Shown here: positions 44,430 to 57,018 of the stretch, one piece after another | How positions within the stretch are numbered: the first letter of the stretch is position 1 | Layout: each line of letters opens with the position of its first letter | Origin: Sesamum alatum | Taxonomy: Eukaryota > Streptophyta > Magnoliopsida > Lamiales > Pedaliaceae | NCBI GenBank assembly: GCA_034509735.1 | Contig: JACGWO010000003.1 | Location: forward strand, 2,232,001-2,296,000 | DNA length: 64,000 nucleotides | Direction: 5' to 3' | The notes under the pieces: generated by a model | What the model saw: only the letters and a program-made list of their open reading frames with translations | Told to the model about the DNA's origin: nothing | The model's database searches: none | Made by a program: the position numbers and the translations under genes

Positions 44430-46249
44430 CAAATTATATTTTTCTATTGTTGGACAATAAGGATTACATGTTTTTGATCAATGAAAGTTTCTTTTATTTG
44501 ACAAAGAATGATTATTCTTGTCTGCTAGGTTGTTTGCATAATTGTTTCAATACTATCCCATAATTAGATTATGAATGCTCAAAATAAATGATGAAATGGA
44601 TAATTAAGATATACTCACAGATTTTGCATGCAAAGCTAGGTCACATTCCTCTAGTTAGGATAAGGAGGTTAGTAGATTCAAGGAGTCTGAAAATAGACAA
44701 TTTGAGCCTGCTAGCTTGCAAGTACTTCCTGAGCAGGAAGATGGCCAAGAAGCTCTTTGTAGGACAAAGTATGCTTGCTAGTGATCTGTTGGATTGGATC
44801 CAGTCAGACATCTGTGGGTCACTGAATACACAAGACCAGTAGAGGGTTCACAAGTCTAAGGACCTGGGGAAGGTTCAGGGAATTAGATTTGGAGTGGGAA
44901 CCGAACTGGTTGCAAAATTAACCTTCGAGTAGATCGAGTGGTGTGTATGTAGTGAGAGCTCTTGATGTATCTAAATGAGAATGGAATTCTCACTCAGTGG
45001 AATTCTCCTTGAAACGCCACAATTGAACAGCGTCTCTGATAAGGAAGGAATTAAACCTTGTTGGATATGGTTCGATCGGTGTTTCACTAAACTACCTTGG
45101 CCCATCTGGGCATGTTCATAAGACAGTGGCCAAGTTGTACAACATGGCACTTTCTAAAGATCGTGGCCAAGACACCATATTGGATGTGGCATGGCAAGCC
45201 TGTATTCTACAAAGTACTTGAGTATGTAGGATGGTCTTGCATACGTCAAGGGACTAGTGGGAGGCAAACTAGGTTTGCTCAGGTTTATGTGTTGTCCTAA
45301 GGAAAATTAGATTTCAAAGGATAATCGGTGTGAGGAGTAGCTCCTTGAGGAATCAAGTAGAGCGACACCTCAATACGATATATCAAACATCATTGGTAAT
45401 CAAGTTTTCCTACTGACTATATTCCAGTTCTCCTAAGGATGACCAGAATATCCTAGATACCTGAGAGGTACAGGTTTCTGGGTCAGTCCGGTCAATTAGA
45501 TTATAATCCAAAAGATATAAGGAGAAGCAATGTTGGACATTGGATTGAATTAATGGCTTGGAGTCGTGTGATTCTACATGGAATTCAAACTAGGTTTGAA
45601 ACTCCATGTAACTGGAATATTTGTTTTTGATGGGTATAGCTTGATCAGTAACGAGCTTGAGGGTCAGTGGGAGTTTAGTTGTGTTCCTAGTGTTTAAAGT
45701 GTGTAACGTCTTATTCATTTGGAATGAAGTTAAAATGTTAGGAACACTGAAACACGAACATTGTTCACGCAATTCTCCATGAAAGGAATTGGATTCCTAT
45801 ATATAGGATTAAGCTATCCAAGACTCAGTCAAGGTTAACTGATGAGGAAGCTTAGATGTTTGACATCCCCTACATCTTTTCCATAGGAAACATGAGTATG
45901 TTGTCTGGTGCATTGGACCTGATGTTGTGTATGCTTTGGGCGTAACAACAAAAATCGGGTGTGTACCAAGGAGGCAGTAGACTGCTGTTGAGAACAGTCT
46001 TTAATACCTGAATAAGGATTAAAGAAGTGTTCTTGATGCACGTTCTATGGAGAGTTGATTCTGGAAGGCTATAGCGATACTAGCTTCCAGTATCATGTGA
46101 ATAATATCTAGTCTCAGTATGAACATATATTCAGGCTTAATGGTAAGGTGGTGGCTTGGAAAGGTTTCAAGCGGGATACCACGACGAACCATGAAAGTTG
46201 AATGCATGGTAACTTTAGAAGTTACTCCGGAGAGTGGTTTGGATGAAAA
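44430..46249 (+). pseudogene. pol: Element D pol, middle part, strongly decayed
   Basis: Homology to pol of A is visible but broken throughout. HAKLGHIPLVRIRRLVDSRSL (near 44630) is the HHCC finger. WIQSDICGS (near 44805) is integrase, with the first Asp kept. The RT active-site YVDD is read as KVCN at 45696-45707, so both Asp are gone. RNase H near 46060-46090 keeps EGYSDTSF-like sequence. Small indels near 45990-46020 are shared with element F. The piece ends at the GAAAA target of F. Confidence 0.82.
46245..46249. repeat. Target-site duplication GAAAA of element F, left copy
   Basis: Partner at 56179-56183. Confidence 0.88.
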
Positions 46250-48490
46250 TGAAAGAAATATGTGGATCTTCCCGGGAGATTAACGCGAATAGCGGAAGTG
46301 CGAAATAGTGCGTAATAAAAATTACAAAGCATAATTAAATGGAATTTAAACTATGCATAATATACATAAACGAATCAAGGGGTGTGCCCTTGATTCTCCT
46401 GGTCGTTCGGTGTATCTCATGTTCAATAAAACACAACATGGAGGCCATAGAATTGAAATCGAAAAAACGAAATTAAAGAACCTACCCGGTTGTAGTTTTG
46501 TCTTCGTTTCGGCTACACGCATTGTTCCCCGTTTTGCACCAAGATCTCAAAGAAGAGACCCTCTAAATCATCTCACTCGCTCCACCGGAAAGCAAACAAC
46601 CCTTGTGCTAGCAAGAAATTATTTTGGGGAGAAGAGACATCGATACACGCTATGAATTAACGCAATCAATATCTCTTATGTTCTTAACTTGAATAAATCA
46701 AGAAGAACAAAGTAATATTCTTGGAGAGTGAAAAATAGGGGTGGACGAAAATTTGAGGGAGAATTGAGAGATGATAGTTGTAGAGAATAGTAGGTGTGAG
46801 TGTGTGTTTTTTTAAGTATTTATAGAAGATGGAATTCCTATTCCTTCTCAAACTCTTCCAAAGAGACACACTTTGACTAGGATTTTGACCTAGTCAAATC
46901 CTAGTCAAATTAGGCTTTGATTAAGTCAAATTAATCATAGCCCTTCATCTCATCATTCTCTAGATCAAATCTTGACCATCCATTTTGATGGGTTTTATGG
47001 AATGGGCTTTATTTAATTCTAAATTAAATAATCCCATGGACTTTATATTAAAATCCTATTTAATATACTAAGCCCATTAATTAATTAATTGAATGGACTT
47101 TATTTAATTCCAAATTAAATAGTCCATGGACTTTATATTAAATCCTATTTAATACCAAGCCCATTAATTAATTCCATAGAATGGGATTATTTAATTCTAA
47201 ATTAAATAGTCCCATGGACTTTATATTAAATCCTATTTAATATACCAAGCCCACTAATTAATTAATTCACCCTTTTAATCTAATTAAAAGGAAAGCCCAT
47301 GCTTTGTAAAATTCATAAATCTAATTTATGAACTCAAGCCCGATTATTCCAAATAATTCATCGAAGCTTGAATCTCCAAGAAGTATAATTTAATTCCATT
47401 AAATTAAACCTTCTCCCGGAATTAATTCCAAATTAATTCCCTTTCATTTGGTGTAGCGGGTGTGACTCTTTAGGTTCACCTTTCAGCTAGACTTGGACCT
47501 ACTTGTTATTAGATAACCAAAGTAGTCCGTTACCATGGGTGGCCATCTAGCAACGGTCCATGGCACTAGAGACTAGGTGAATTTATGGTGTGAACATTTA
47601 GGCTCCAAGTTATACGCAGGTGCGGTCCTACCGACGCTCGATACGTACGGGTATGGTCCTACTGTCGCCTGTCTCCCGGCCTTTAGTCTAGGGGTCGGTT
47701 CCCATCGTTGACTAGGCAACTATGCATAATGCTCGAGATAGGTTTAACTCGACGTAGGAAATCCTTTCCCACTACATCAAGTGCTATGGCCATAGACTTT
47801 GTGAGTCTAAACCATCTCCGAGCGCATAGGAGATCTTGCTGTCAGATCCTTTGACAGGGGACAGATCCTATCTTGGAATTCACCGTTCTTACATACTCCT
47901 ACTGCACTGGACAAGGCTTATAATGACCATGTGATATAATCGGTCAAATTTCACCAGATCCAAGATACAGCCTTAGTATGTAGGGGACTGCCGTGATCCT
48001 CAAGTCCGAGGACTAATCCCGTACTATCGAAACCGGGAATACGAGTCATACCGACCAAGCCCGAGTAGCTTCTATATGATGATTCCCGCGAGTCACCTCA
48101 GTCGGCCGCTCCCCAGCAGGCCGACCCACTAACACTGCTTAGACGATCCTCGTCACCCGTCGATGAAACACGACAGCAGATGCTTAGTGCAAGTCTCAAA
48201 TGGATTCTCGATGCCCTGTCTCGAGATTCCTTTGACTTGGAGTATTTTAGACTGATTCGGCGAAACTGATTTCATGAACCTACCTCCAAGCGTAGTTCCA
48301 ATTTTCCGAAATGTTATTTCAGTCTGTGGGCGTTTGTTGTGACATCGTAACGATGCAAGCAGTAAGTACAACAAACTCATGCCCTATGAATCCTTACTAC
48401 ATTCATCAACATAATATTACTTGTTCACAGATTGACGAATGGTTCTCAGAACAGCCAATACCATTGACTTTCTGGTCACCTATTCTAACA
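46250..48490 (-). repeat. 3' LTR (family 3) of element F, 2241 bp
   Basis: Plus-strand TGAAAGAAATATG to ATTCTAACA, next to the reverse complement of the polypurine tract. TATAAATA is at the complement of 46817-46824. Hairpin I is at 46680-46708. An internal AT-rich part (46980-47300) repeats the unit TTTAATTC(T/C)AAATTAAAT and CTTTATATTAAA several times. Confidence 0.94.
46980..47300. repeat. AT-rich degenerate tandem repeats inside family-3 LTR
   Basis: About four copies of a 60-75 bp unit combine TTTAATTCTAAATTAAAT, a CATGGACTTTATATTAAA-like segment and AAGCCCATTAATTAATT. The second LTR has the same at about 54670-54960, so the array predates transposition. Confidence 0.7.
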
Positions 48491-48501
48491 ATCTCCCACT
48501 T
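48491..48501 (-). other. Polypurine tract, element F
   Basis: The minus strand reads AAGTGGGAGAT, intact although the coding region is decayed. Confidence 0.85.
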
Positions 48502-48504
48502 GAC

Positions 48505-50815
48505 CAATAAGTCAATTACCCACTTTGTTCAGAATTCTCTGAGTATGAGTAATCTACGATACCGACTAAGGTATTGTGAGTCCGCTCATATTTCCTTGCG
48601 AAGCAATACGGTCTAACCGTGTTACCTCTATCCACCATTGCCTCCTAGAGATGGTGGTTGTCTAAGAATATTTTCGTGGATCTTGTGATGAGATCTCGTG
48701 CCAGTACTCCCATAGCCAAGTTGCCTGCCATATAGGCGAACATGGCTTGGTCGTGTTAGGCGCCACGTCCATCCTATGGACACGGTCTTCATCAGTGACC
48801 ACTATCCGATGCACTTGTCATTGGGCTTGACTGTGCATACCTTTGAGACTAACTGGTTTTCACTTATGCTCTGGAAGCTAGTATCGCTTTAGCTTTCCAA
48901 AACAACTATCAACAGACGGTGCATCATGAACACATCTTTAGTCCTTATTCAGGTACTAAGGATCGTTCTTGATTGCTGTCTTCAACCCCTTAGTGCATTA
49001 CCGATTTATGTTGAGCCATGCTAGAAGCACTCTCAACATCGGTTCCTATGCACCGAGTAAACATATCATATGTTTGCCTAGGGTTAAGACGTAGGGGATA
49101 CTCAACATCCAAGCCTTCTCATTAGTCCACCGTGACTAAGTCTTGAATGGCTTGATGCTTTATGCATAGTATCCAAGTTTTCTCATCAGTCTTACTATGA
49201 CTGAGTCTCGAACAACTTGTCCCTCTACATGTTTGAGTTTTCTCATCAGTTTATCACTGACTGAATCTTTGAAAAAACTCAATTCATGATATGTACGTGG
49301 GAACCCTAAAATGTCATGGAGAATTTTCGTGAGTTACAGTTTGTGTTTTAGTGATTCCTAATGCCTTGAATTCATCCATGAATCAAGATATTACACACTT
49401 AAACACTTGGAACACCATTTCTACTCCCACAGATCACCTACGTCGTTTAAGACCGAGTCATGCTCCGTATGAGCTCGTCAAAACGACTATTCCAATTATG
49501 CGGTGTTTCAAACCTTGTTTTGAATTTCCTAATGGATTCTATGGCTCCTCTCCATAAATCCCACTACGATGTCCAACATCACATTCCGCAGGTCATTTGG
49601 ATTACTATCCAAATTTGACCGAACATATCCCGATCACTCGTACCTCTTACGACATTCGGGTTCGTTCTTAAGGGGACTTGGAATATGATCAATTTAAGAA
49701 ATGCGATTCTAAGCAACGTTAGTATTATTCTGTCGTAAACTTGTACAAATTAGACACCGAGTCTAATTTGTCTCCCACTAGTCCCTTGACGTATGTAGGA
49801 TCCTTCTACATGCTCAAGGACTTTGTCGGGACACAGGCTTGCCAAACCATGGCTCCTCGTGCGTGACTCCTAGCAAAATGTGCCACGTTCTTTACGTTGG
49901 CAATTTTGAGTCTACGTCTACACGGGCTAAGGTAATTGGGCGAAACTTCGATCGATTTTCGTCTAACGAGATTCGATCGTTCCCTTTATCAGAGACCGTC
50001 ATACTTGGCCTTTACAGGAAACGTTTCATTGAGAATTCCATTCTCAACTTGGATGCTCAAGAGCTCCCACTAAATACACGGCCTTTTCGATCCTATCGAA
50101 ACAGGTTTAATTTTGCAACCATTTATGGTTCACCTCCTTAAGTCTAATTCCCAAACCTCCTATGGGACCTTTAGACTTTTGAACCCTCTTATGGTCTTGT
50201 GTATTAGTAACCTACAGTTGTCTTATTGGCTCCCTTCCAATAGACTATTTGGCAAGCCTACTTTGTCCAACAAAGAGCTTTGTGACTTTCTTCATTATAA
50301 AAGACTCGTAAATCTAGTCGATTCGAATCATCTATTTCTAGATTCATCGAACTTTCCAATTTACTTATCTTTTAATAAGAAGAAACGTCCTAGCTGTTGT
50401 AGATGCCAAATTTGTAAGTTGGTCTTGATTAATCCATTTAGATAATTTGAATTTTGAGTATCCATAAACCTTTTATGGGATGGTGTTCTAGGAATTTACG
50501 TGTAACTACTAGCAAACATGAATCAATATTCAATAATTTTGTTTGATCAAATATGTATGTAATAAAACCTTTGTCCAACAAAGAGACATACTTTTGATCA
50601 TGCTAGGTTACGCAATTCCCATATTATACTAACATGATCACGATTATGGGCCTAACAAGTCTCTAGTCCTTTTTGATCAATGGATCTTGCCATTGTTGAA
50701 TCCTAGAACTGTTCTTGGCTTTTAAGTCCTTATTCACTTTCTGCAAACCACCCGCAGATTAGTGATAGGAATGGTATCAAATACCAAATAATGATCATGT
50801 CAATACTCAATATCA
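48505..50815 (-). pseudogene. pol: Element F pol, strongly decayed
   Basis: Homology to pol runs from RNase H (about 48520-49010) through RT (about 49020-49560) to integrase and the finger region (about 49570-50450). No frame longer than about 110 codons exists. The RT active-site segment (complement of 49391-49403) reads GTGTTTAAGTGTGTAA, the same derivative of YVDD as in D. An extra T in the AATAAGG motif (complement of about 48945-48952) is also shared with D. No product is expected. Confidence 0.82.
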
Positions 50816-51626
50816 AATTTTACCTACATTGGAGAGAGGTTTAGAATACTCCTCTTTCCAATGGCCCTCTTTACAACAGTAAATGCTTACGTTCTTAGAA
50901 TCTATGAACTTGATTGCTGAACCTTTTGCTCTTTCCTTTATCTCCACTTTGTGTTGTAAAAGAACAACACTTGAAGTGCTTTAATAGTTGATGTTACCTT
51001 ACCCTTCTTCCTCTTTTAGCGTCTGGCACCCTTGCCTTTCGCTATGGAGGTTGAAGCCTCTCCTACTAGTACCGACGGCGCAGATTTTGCAATCGTTGCT
51101 TCGTACTAGGCCAACATAATTACCAACCTATGAAGATCTTTTCTAAGCTCATTCATGTTGATAATTAATGGTTCATAGGAGGGAGGAAGAGACTGAAGGA
51201 TCATGTCAATGTACGTCTCTTTTTCAAGACTGACGTGGAGGTCTTTTGAGCTTCTCCACTAGGGATTGCATCATCACTCCATGTTCTTTGTACCGACATC
51301 CCTTCCGTCATCTTAGCTCCAAACATGCCTTCGCTGCATTTTACCCCACATGCTGGTCCAAGACCATATAGACATGATGCAAACGAAGCATAGTTTGAGC
51401 CAACATCATTATATCCTACTTGCCGGTGGTCATCCTTCAACTTTTGAACGCCAAGCGTTGCCTTAGTTGTCGACCCCTCCGGGAAGGGCTGAGGAACATC
51501 CTCATCCGGTTATGTGAGTTAAGGTTCTGGAAATCTAAGACCATCTTAAGATTTCGCAGTCAATTCGTGTAATTGGTTCCTTTTTAATGAGCCTCTTAGT
51601 GATGTGTTTGGTGGATTCTTAGACAT
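50816..51626 (-). pseudogene. gag: Element F gag, strongly decayed
   Basis: The ATG at 51626-51624 is still present (MSKNPP) but the next codons diverge and stop. The zinc knuckle (complement of 50846-50887) reads SIYCCKEGHWKEEY, with the first and last Cys replaced. Parts of the core are seen as IDMILQSLPPS-like sequence near 51170-51220. The acceptor-like TGTAG before the ATG is not conserved, as expected if gag mRNA is no longer needed. Confidence 0.8.
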
Positions 51627-52056
51627 TCACAACATATATGTAAAGCGGAAAATAATAAGCAGAGTGAAGTAATATTTTGGTTAAGTCTCGGTCTTTAGTC
51701 CTTAACCTCTCCCACTATTTCTACGAAAACACGGCACTCTCAAACGTTGTTTTCGGGAAATCCTTTCCTAGTGGGCTCGGGATCCACAGCGATCTCCCCC
51801 ATACCCCGCTTTTACGATTCGCATGGGAAAAGAACCCGTGGGAGGTATTCCATACCATTCTTGTTCCACGAGATTCCCAAGGTAATTGCCTCACCCTTTC
51901 ACGTGATCCCGAGGACTCCAAGCGAATCACGTTATTCGGGCGTTAGACCCAACCCAATCAACCAATTCATAGACTCACTGCTACCTCCACGACTCGTGAG
52001 ACAGGTAACAGCAGTCTACTCATCGTTCATGACAAAGTGCAGCTTCTTTTAAGCAC

Positions 52057-52091
52057 GATAGTCGTGCCACGACTCGTGAGACGACGCTATC
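52057..52091 (-). other. Leader stem-loop, element F version
   Basis: Same CACGAGTCGTG core as in A, but outer stems of unrelated sequence that still pair. This is the strongest compensatory case in the set. Confidence 0.62.
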
Positions 52092-53534
52092 GACCTAAAA
52101 GATCTTCCTCACTTTTGCCATGGATGGAAGGCTTGGACAAACTCCCAGAGTCCTAGTCCATTTATTAAGGGTCTATATTTAACTTGGTTCAACCAAGTGA
52201 GAGTTTTGATAGAACGAGACCTCATCACATATATTAAGTATTGCATTGGATGCGTTATGGCAGAAATATTCTAAGCGTGAATGTAACCATACATAAAGCA
52301 TATAGAATAATCATAAGCATATAATACGCATCGCATGCAAAATAAAGCCTAGCACGCCCCTGTAGGATGATCACAAGCCCAAACCCCTGCGACCCACTGA
52401 GCCCGCAGTGGATCTATGGTAAATCTAAGGGTAGGCCCTACACTATTACAAGATTTAATAACCCATTACATGCAATGGGCCTTGTAAGTCCTCTTTATCT
52501 TCTTGGGCTCTCCATCGTGGGCCTACACCGGGCTTCTTCTCCATGGATCCTCCATGGGCCATCTGATGGCAACCTCCATGGGCCTCCAACACCTTGGGCT
52601 TGTCTTCTCTTGTAGCTTTTATTTGCAAAAAAATAAAATCTCATCACTAATTCTACTCTCATTACATCATAAAATAAGAAACCCCAATTAAACATTTGGG
52701 GGGAGTACATTGGGAGGGAGAGAGAAAAGCCTTATTATTCCAAGGCACTAGAAGAGAGACAGAGAGGAAAATAAAGAGGCACATAGGCCACAACCCAACA
52801 AATAAATGTAAATAAACCATACATGCGGTCTAGGGGCTTTGTGATCATCCTTTGTCAAATCAATTAACACAAATAGCACAAATACATATCCCACGTAAAA
52901 TATGCTATACCAACATCCATGATAATCCATACCATAAAATAAATGCAGAAACTACATGTAAAATATCCACACCAAACATGGATAATAATGCAACCTATGC
53001 ACAACGATTTTAGTTGGAAAAACCTTTTCCATAATTAACAAGGCAATATTAATTCTATGAAATATAAAATCTCAACCAAAATTAAAATGCCCCAAGTTAA
53101 TTAATTCAGAAAAATTCCCAGAATTATACAGAAAAATCAAATTTTCTGAAACACAAAAATCAACAATTCAAGAATATGCCCATTTATTCAAGAATTCCAA
53201 AATCCAACATTCGTGCAATATTAATACATGTTAAGATCTACTCATGCTCAAGCCATAAAATAACCATGATGTCCAACATCATAAAACGCAGAAATTATTG
53301 CGAAATTTCACATATGAATTTTGATCATTGGTGCAACCATTGCAAAAATTAAATCTTGTTAGGAAACCCTATCCTCATCAACCAAGCAATATTTATTTTA
53401 GAAAATTCCAAATCTCAAAAAATAAATATTCTAAGTCAACGGGTTCAGAATAATTCAGAAAATATCATAAAAATAATACAGTAAAAACAGTTTTTAAAAA
53501 ACGAGCCAAAAACGGGAGAGAAAACGGAAAACGA

Positions 53535-53700
53535 CACAGCCGGCCGGCCAGGCGCCTCTGCCTGTGCGCACTACGCGCGCGCCCAGCGCAGACGGCCTCG
53601 CCTGGGCCCGCGCCTGCGCCTAGCGCGCGCACTGTCCGCGCCGGCTGGGCGCGCAGGCCCCTGTGCGCGCGGGCAGCGTGCTGCTGCTGCCGGTTCGCCG
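53535..53700 (-). repeat. GC-rich island in element F leader
   Basis: About 165 bp, CGCGCG-rich, with GGCCGGCCGGC at its left end on the plus strand. Confidence 0.7.
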
Positions 53701-53922
53701 TTTTTCACTCCTTTTCGACTTTTCATGCAATTTTTTTGAACCACAAGATAAATTAAACCCTAGAACATGTATATACATATTCAAGAAAACCAAGATCCAA
53801 AATCCCATGCAAAATTAAACGCCAATAAATATCTACGATAAACATGCTATAAACGTAAATTAAAACACGTTTATCATGCTTAAACGCACATAGCACATAG
53901 AATTCTAGGCCTATACACCGAA

Positions 53923-53938
53923 CCGGGCTCTGATACCA
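53923..53938 (-). other. Primer-binding site, element F
   Basis: The minus strand reads TGGTATCAGAGCCCGG, intact. Confidence 0.88.
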
Positions 53939-53939
53939 C

Positions 53940-56178
53940 TGAAAGAAATATGTGGATGGACCCGGGAGATTAACGCGAATAGCGGAAGCGCGAAATAGTG
54001 CGTAATAAAAATTACAAAGCATAATTAAATGGAATTTAAACTATGCATAATATACATAAACGAATCAAGGGGTGTGCCCTTGATTCTCCCGGGCGTTCGG
54101 TGTATCTCATGTTCAATAAAACACAACATGGAGGCCATAGAATTGAAATCGAAAAAACAAAAATTAAAGAACCTACCCGGTTGTAGTTTTGTCTTCGTTT
54201 CGGCTACACGCATTGTTCCCCGTTTTGCACCAAGATCTCAAAGAAGAGACCCTCTAAATCATCTTACTCGCTCCACCTGAAAGCAAACAACCCTTGTGCT
54301 AGCAAGAAATTATTTTGGGGAGAAGAGACATCGATACACGCTATGAATTAACGCAATCAATGTCTCTTATGTTCTTAACTTGAATAAATCAAGAAGAATA
54401 AAGTAATATTTTTGGAGACTGAAAAATAGGGGTGGACGAAAATTTGAGGGAGAATTGAGAGATGAGAGTTGTAGAGAATAGTAGGTGTGAGTGTGTGTCT
54501 TTTAAGTATTTATAGAAGATGGAATTCCTATTCCTTCTCAAACTCTTCCAAAGAGACACACTTTGACTAGGATTTTGACCTAGTCAAATCCTAGTCAAAT
54601 TAGGATTTGATTAAGTCAAATTAATCATAGCCCTTCATCTCATCATTCTCTAGATCAAATCTTGACCATCCATTTTGATGGGCTTTATGGAATGGGCTTT
54701 ATTTAATTCTAAATTAAATAATCCTATGGACTTTATATTAAAATCCTATTTAATATACTAAGCCCATTAATTAATTAATTGAATGGACTTTATTTAATTC
54801 CAAATTAAATAGTCCATGGACTTTATATTAAATCCTATTTAATACCAAGCCCATTAATTAATTCCATAGAATGGATTATTTAATTCTAAATTAAATAGTC
54901 CCATGGACTTTATATTAAATCCTATTTAATATACCAAGCCCACTAATTAATTAATTCACCCTTTTAATCTAATTAAAAGGAAAGCCCATGCTTTGTAAAA
55001 TTCATAAATCTAATTTATGAACTCAAGCCCGATTATTCCAAATAATTCATCGAAGCTTGAATCTCCAAGAAGTATAATTTAATTCCATTAAATTAAACCT
55101 TCTCCCGGAATTAATTCCAAATTAATTCCCTTTCATTTGGTGTAGCGGGTGTGACTCTTTAGGTTCACCTTTCAGCTAGACTTGGACCTACTTGTTATTA
55201 GATAACCAAAGTAGTCTGTTACCATGGGTGGCCATCTAGCAACGGTCCATGTCACTAGAGACTAGGTGAATTTATGGTGTGAACATTTAGGCTCCGAGTT
55301 ATACACAGGTGCGGTCCTACCGACGCTCGATACGTACGGGTATGGTCCTACTGTCGCCTGTCTCCCGGCCTTTAGTCTAGGGGTCGGTTCCCATCGTTGA
55401 CTAGGCAACTATGCATAATGCTCGAGATAGGTTTAACTCGACGTAGGAAATCCTTTCCCACTACATCAAGTGCTATGGCCATAGACTTTGTGAGTCTAAA
55501 CTATGTCCGAGCGCATAGGAGATCTTGCTGTCATATCCTTTGACAGGGGACAGATCCTATCTTGGAATTCACCGTTCTTACATACTCCGACTGCACTGGA
55601 CGAGGCTTATGATGACCATGTGATATAATCGGTCAAATTTCACCAGATCCAAGATACAGGCTTAGTATGTAGGGGACTGCCGTGATCCTCAAGTCTGAGG
55701 ACTAATCCCGTACTATCGGAACCGGGAATACGAGTCATACCGACCAAACCCGAGTAGCTTCTATATGACGATTCCCACGAGTCACCTCAGTCGGCCGCTC
55801 CCCAGCAGGCCGACCCACTAACACTGCTTAGACGATCCTCGTCACCCGTCCATGAAACACGACAGCAGATGCTTAGTGCAAGTCTCAAATGGATTCTCGA
55901 TGCCCTGTCTCGAGATTCCTTTGACTTGGAGTATTTTAGACTGATTCGGCGAAATTGATTTCATGAATCTACCTCCAAGCGTAGTTCCAATTTCCCGAAA
56001 TGTTATTTCAGTCTGTGGGCGTTTATTGTGACATCGTAACGATGCAAGCAGTAAGTACAACAAAACTCATGCCTATGAATCCTTACTACATTCATCAACA
56101 TAATATTACTTGTTCACAGATTGACGAATGGTTCTCAGAACAGCCAATACCATGACTTTCTGGTCACCTATTCTAACA
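53940..56178 (-). repeat. 5' LTR (family 3) of element F, 2239 bp
   Basis: Plus-strand TGAAAGAAATATG to ATTCTAACA. TATAAATA is at the complement of 54507-54514. Donor-like GG|GTAGGTT starts at 54176. Hairpin II (complement of 54323-54368) has CGTTA / TAGCG, loop ATTCA, and the outer stem AAGAGACAT / ATGTCTCTT. The U5 hairpin GAATCAAGGG / CCCTTGATTC is at the complement of 54062-54086. Confidence 0.94.
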
Positions 56179-56183
56179 GAAAA

Positions 56184-56449
56184 ACCACATCCAATGGTTG
56201 GGTGTGGTGCCTAGCACAGCAAAGCCAGTAGTTACCTTGGAGGATAACAACATGGCTATAGCGCAAGCTAAAGGACTGAGATCTCACCACAGATCCAGGA
56301 AAATTCTTAGACAGTACCATCTGCATGGAGCAATGGTATGAAGAGGTGCGGTTGGACCGCATTATCTTGGCAGAATAAGGTAGACCCATGAGACAGAGCC
56401 GGATATCACAGATTACTCATGCTCAGATAAGTATGAGCGACATGGGTGA
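56184..56449 (+). pseudogene. pol: Element D RNase H C-terminus
   Basis: The sequence resumes D after the F insertion: VVPSTAKPVVTLEDNNMAIAQAKGL-like RNase H with the EDNN motif, then RSHHRSRKILRQYHL and a terminal MGD stop at 56447-56449. It carries frameshifts near 56340-56400. Confidence 0.82.
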
Positions 56450-56462
56450 TTGGCTTTAGGTC

Positions 56463-56473
56463 AAGTGGAAGAT
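56463..56473 (+). other. Polypurine tract, element D
   Basis: AAGTGGAAGAT, one change from the AAGTGGGAGAT of A and C, directly before the LTR. Confidence 0.8.
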
Positions 56474-57018
56474 TGTTAGAATAGGTGACCAGAAACCCAA
56501 TTGGATTGGCGGTTTTGGGTTCTATTTAGCAATCTTTATTAAAGTAATATTAACTGGATGAATATATTAAGTATTCATCCTTGGAAGTATGTGTTTGTTG
56601 TGCTTACTAATTACGTTAAATGGCGTTTTAACGTCACAACAAATGCCCACAGACTAATTCTATAACCCATGTAGTTGGGCTGCGCATTGGATGGTAGCTA
56701 TGAAACCTACTTCTGAGGATTGGTCTGATTCCAAGTCGAGGACCTCGAGATAGGGCATCGAGGGTCTTATGGAGACTTGCACTAAGGATTGCATTCACTG
56801 GATGAGTGTCATGTTTCATCGGCGATAGACGTTGGACATCTATGCAATATTAGTGGGTTAGTTGACAAGGGTGTCAGCTGACTGAACTGACTCGCGGATC
56901 GTCATATGGAAGCCTTGGAGGCTTGGTTGGTATGACTGGAATTCTCGGCTCCGATAGTACGAGGTTAGTCCTCGGACTTGAGGAATCATGGCAGTCACAT
57001 GCATATGAAGGCTGTATC
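56474..57018 (+). repeat. 3' LTR (family 4) of element D, first 545 bp
   Basis: Starts TGTTAGAATAGGTGACCA and follows the solo family-4 LTR at 14313 closely. It is cut at 57018 by a family-1 LTR; the remainder is not found in the window. Confidence 0.9.

Larger units (their letters stand above)
51627..53922 (-). other. Element F untranslated leader
   Basis: Well conserved compared with its coding region. The paired 11-mers are at 51988-51998 and 52068-52078. The outer stem of the latter is GATAG.GTCGT with ACGAC.TATC (complement of 52057-52091). The GC island is at 53535-53700. There is no gene. Confidence 0.78.
46250..56178 (-). mobile_element. Element F: complete-ended, coding-dead Ty1/copia element (family-3 LTRs)
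   Basis: Minus strand: 5' LTR 56178-53940, PBS, leader, decayed gag-pol, PPT and 3' LTR 48490-46250, with GAAAA duplications. The LTRs are nearly identical (about 1% different by eye), so insertion was recent. The coding region is far more decayed than that of A, C or E, with stops and indels throughout and defects shared with D. F therefore probably moved as a non-autonomous element using proteins from relatives. Confidence 0.92.
29055..57018 (+). mobile_element. Element D: old Ty1/copia element without 5' LTR, split by three insertions
   Basis: Pieces in order: leader 29055-30197, leader 32204-32994, gag 32995-33860, pol 33861-34099, pol 44430-46249, RNase H end 56184-56449, PPT, and family-4 3' LTR 56474-57018 (truncated). 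The gaps are a solo family-2 LTR, element E and element F. The 5' end begins at the PBS position, next to gypsy RNase H, with no LTR. The RT active site is lost. Confidence 0.85.

Noticed and set aside
34095..44434. Perfect target duplication for element E
   Set aside because: Flanks AGAAT and CAAAT agree at only three of five positions; later mutation or an unusual insertion cannot be separated.
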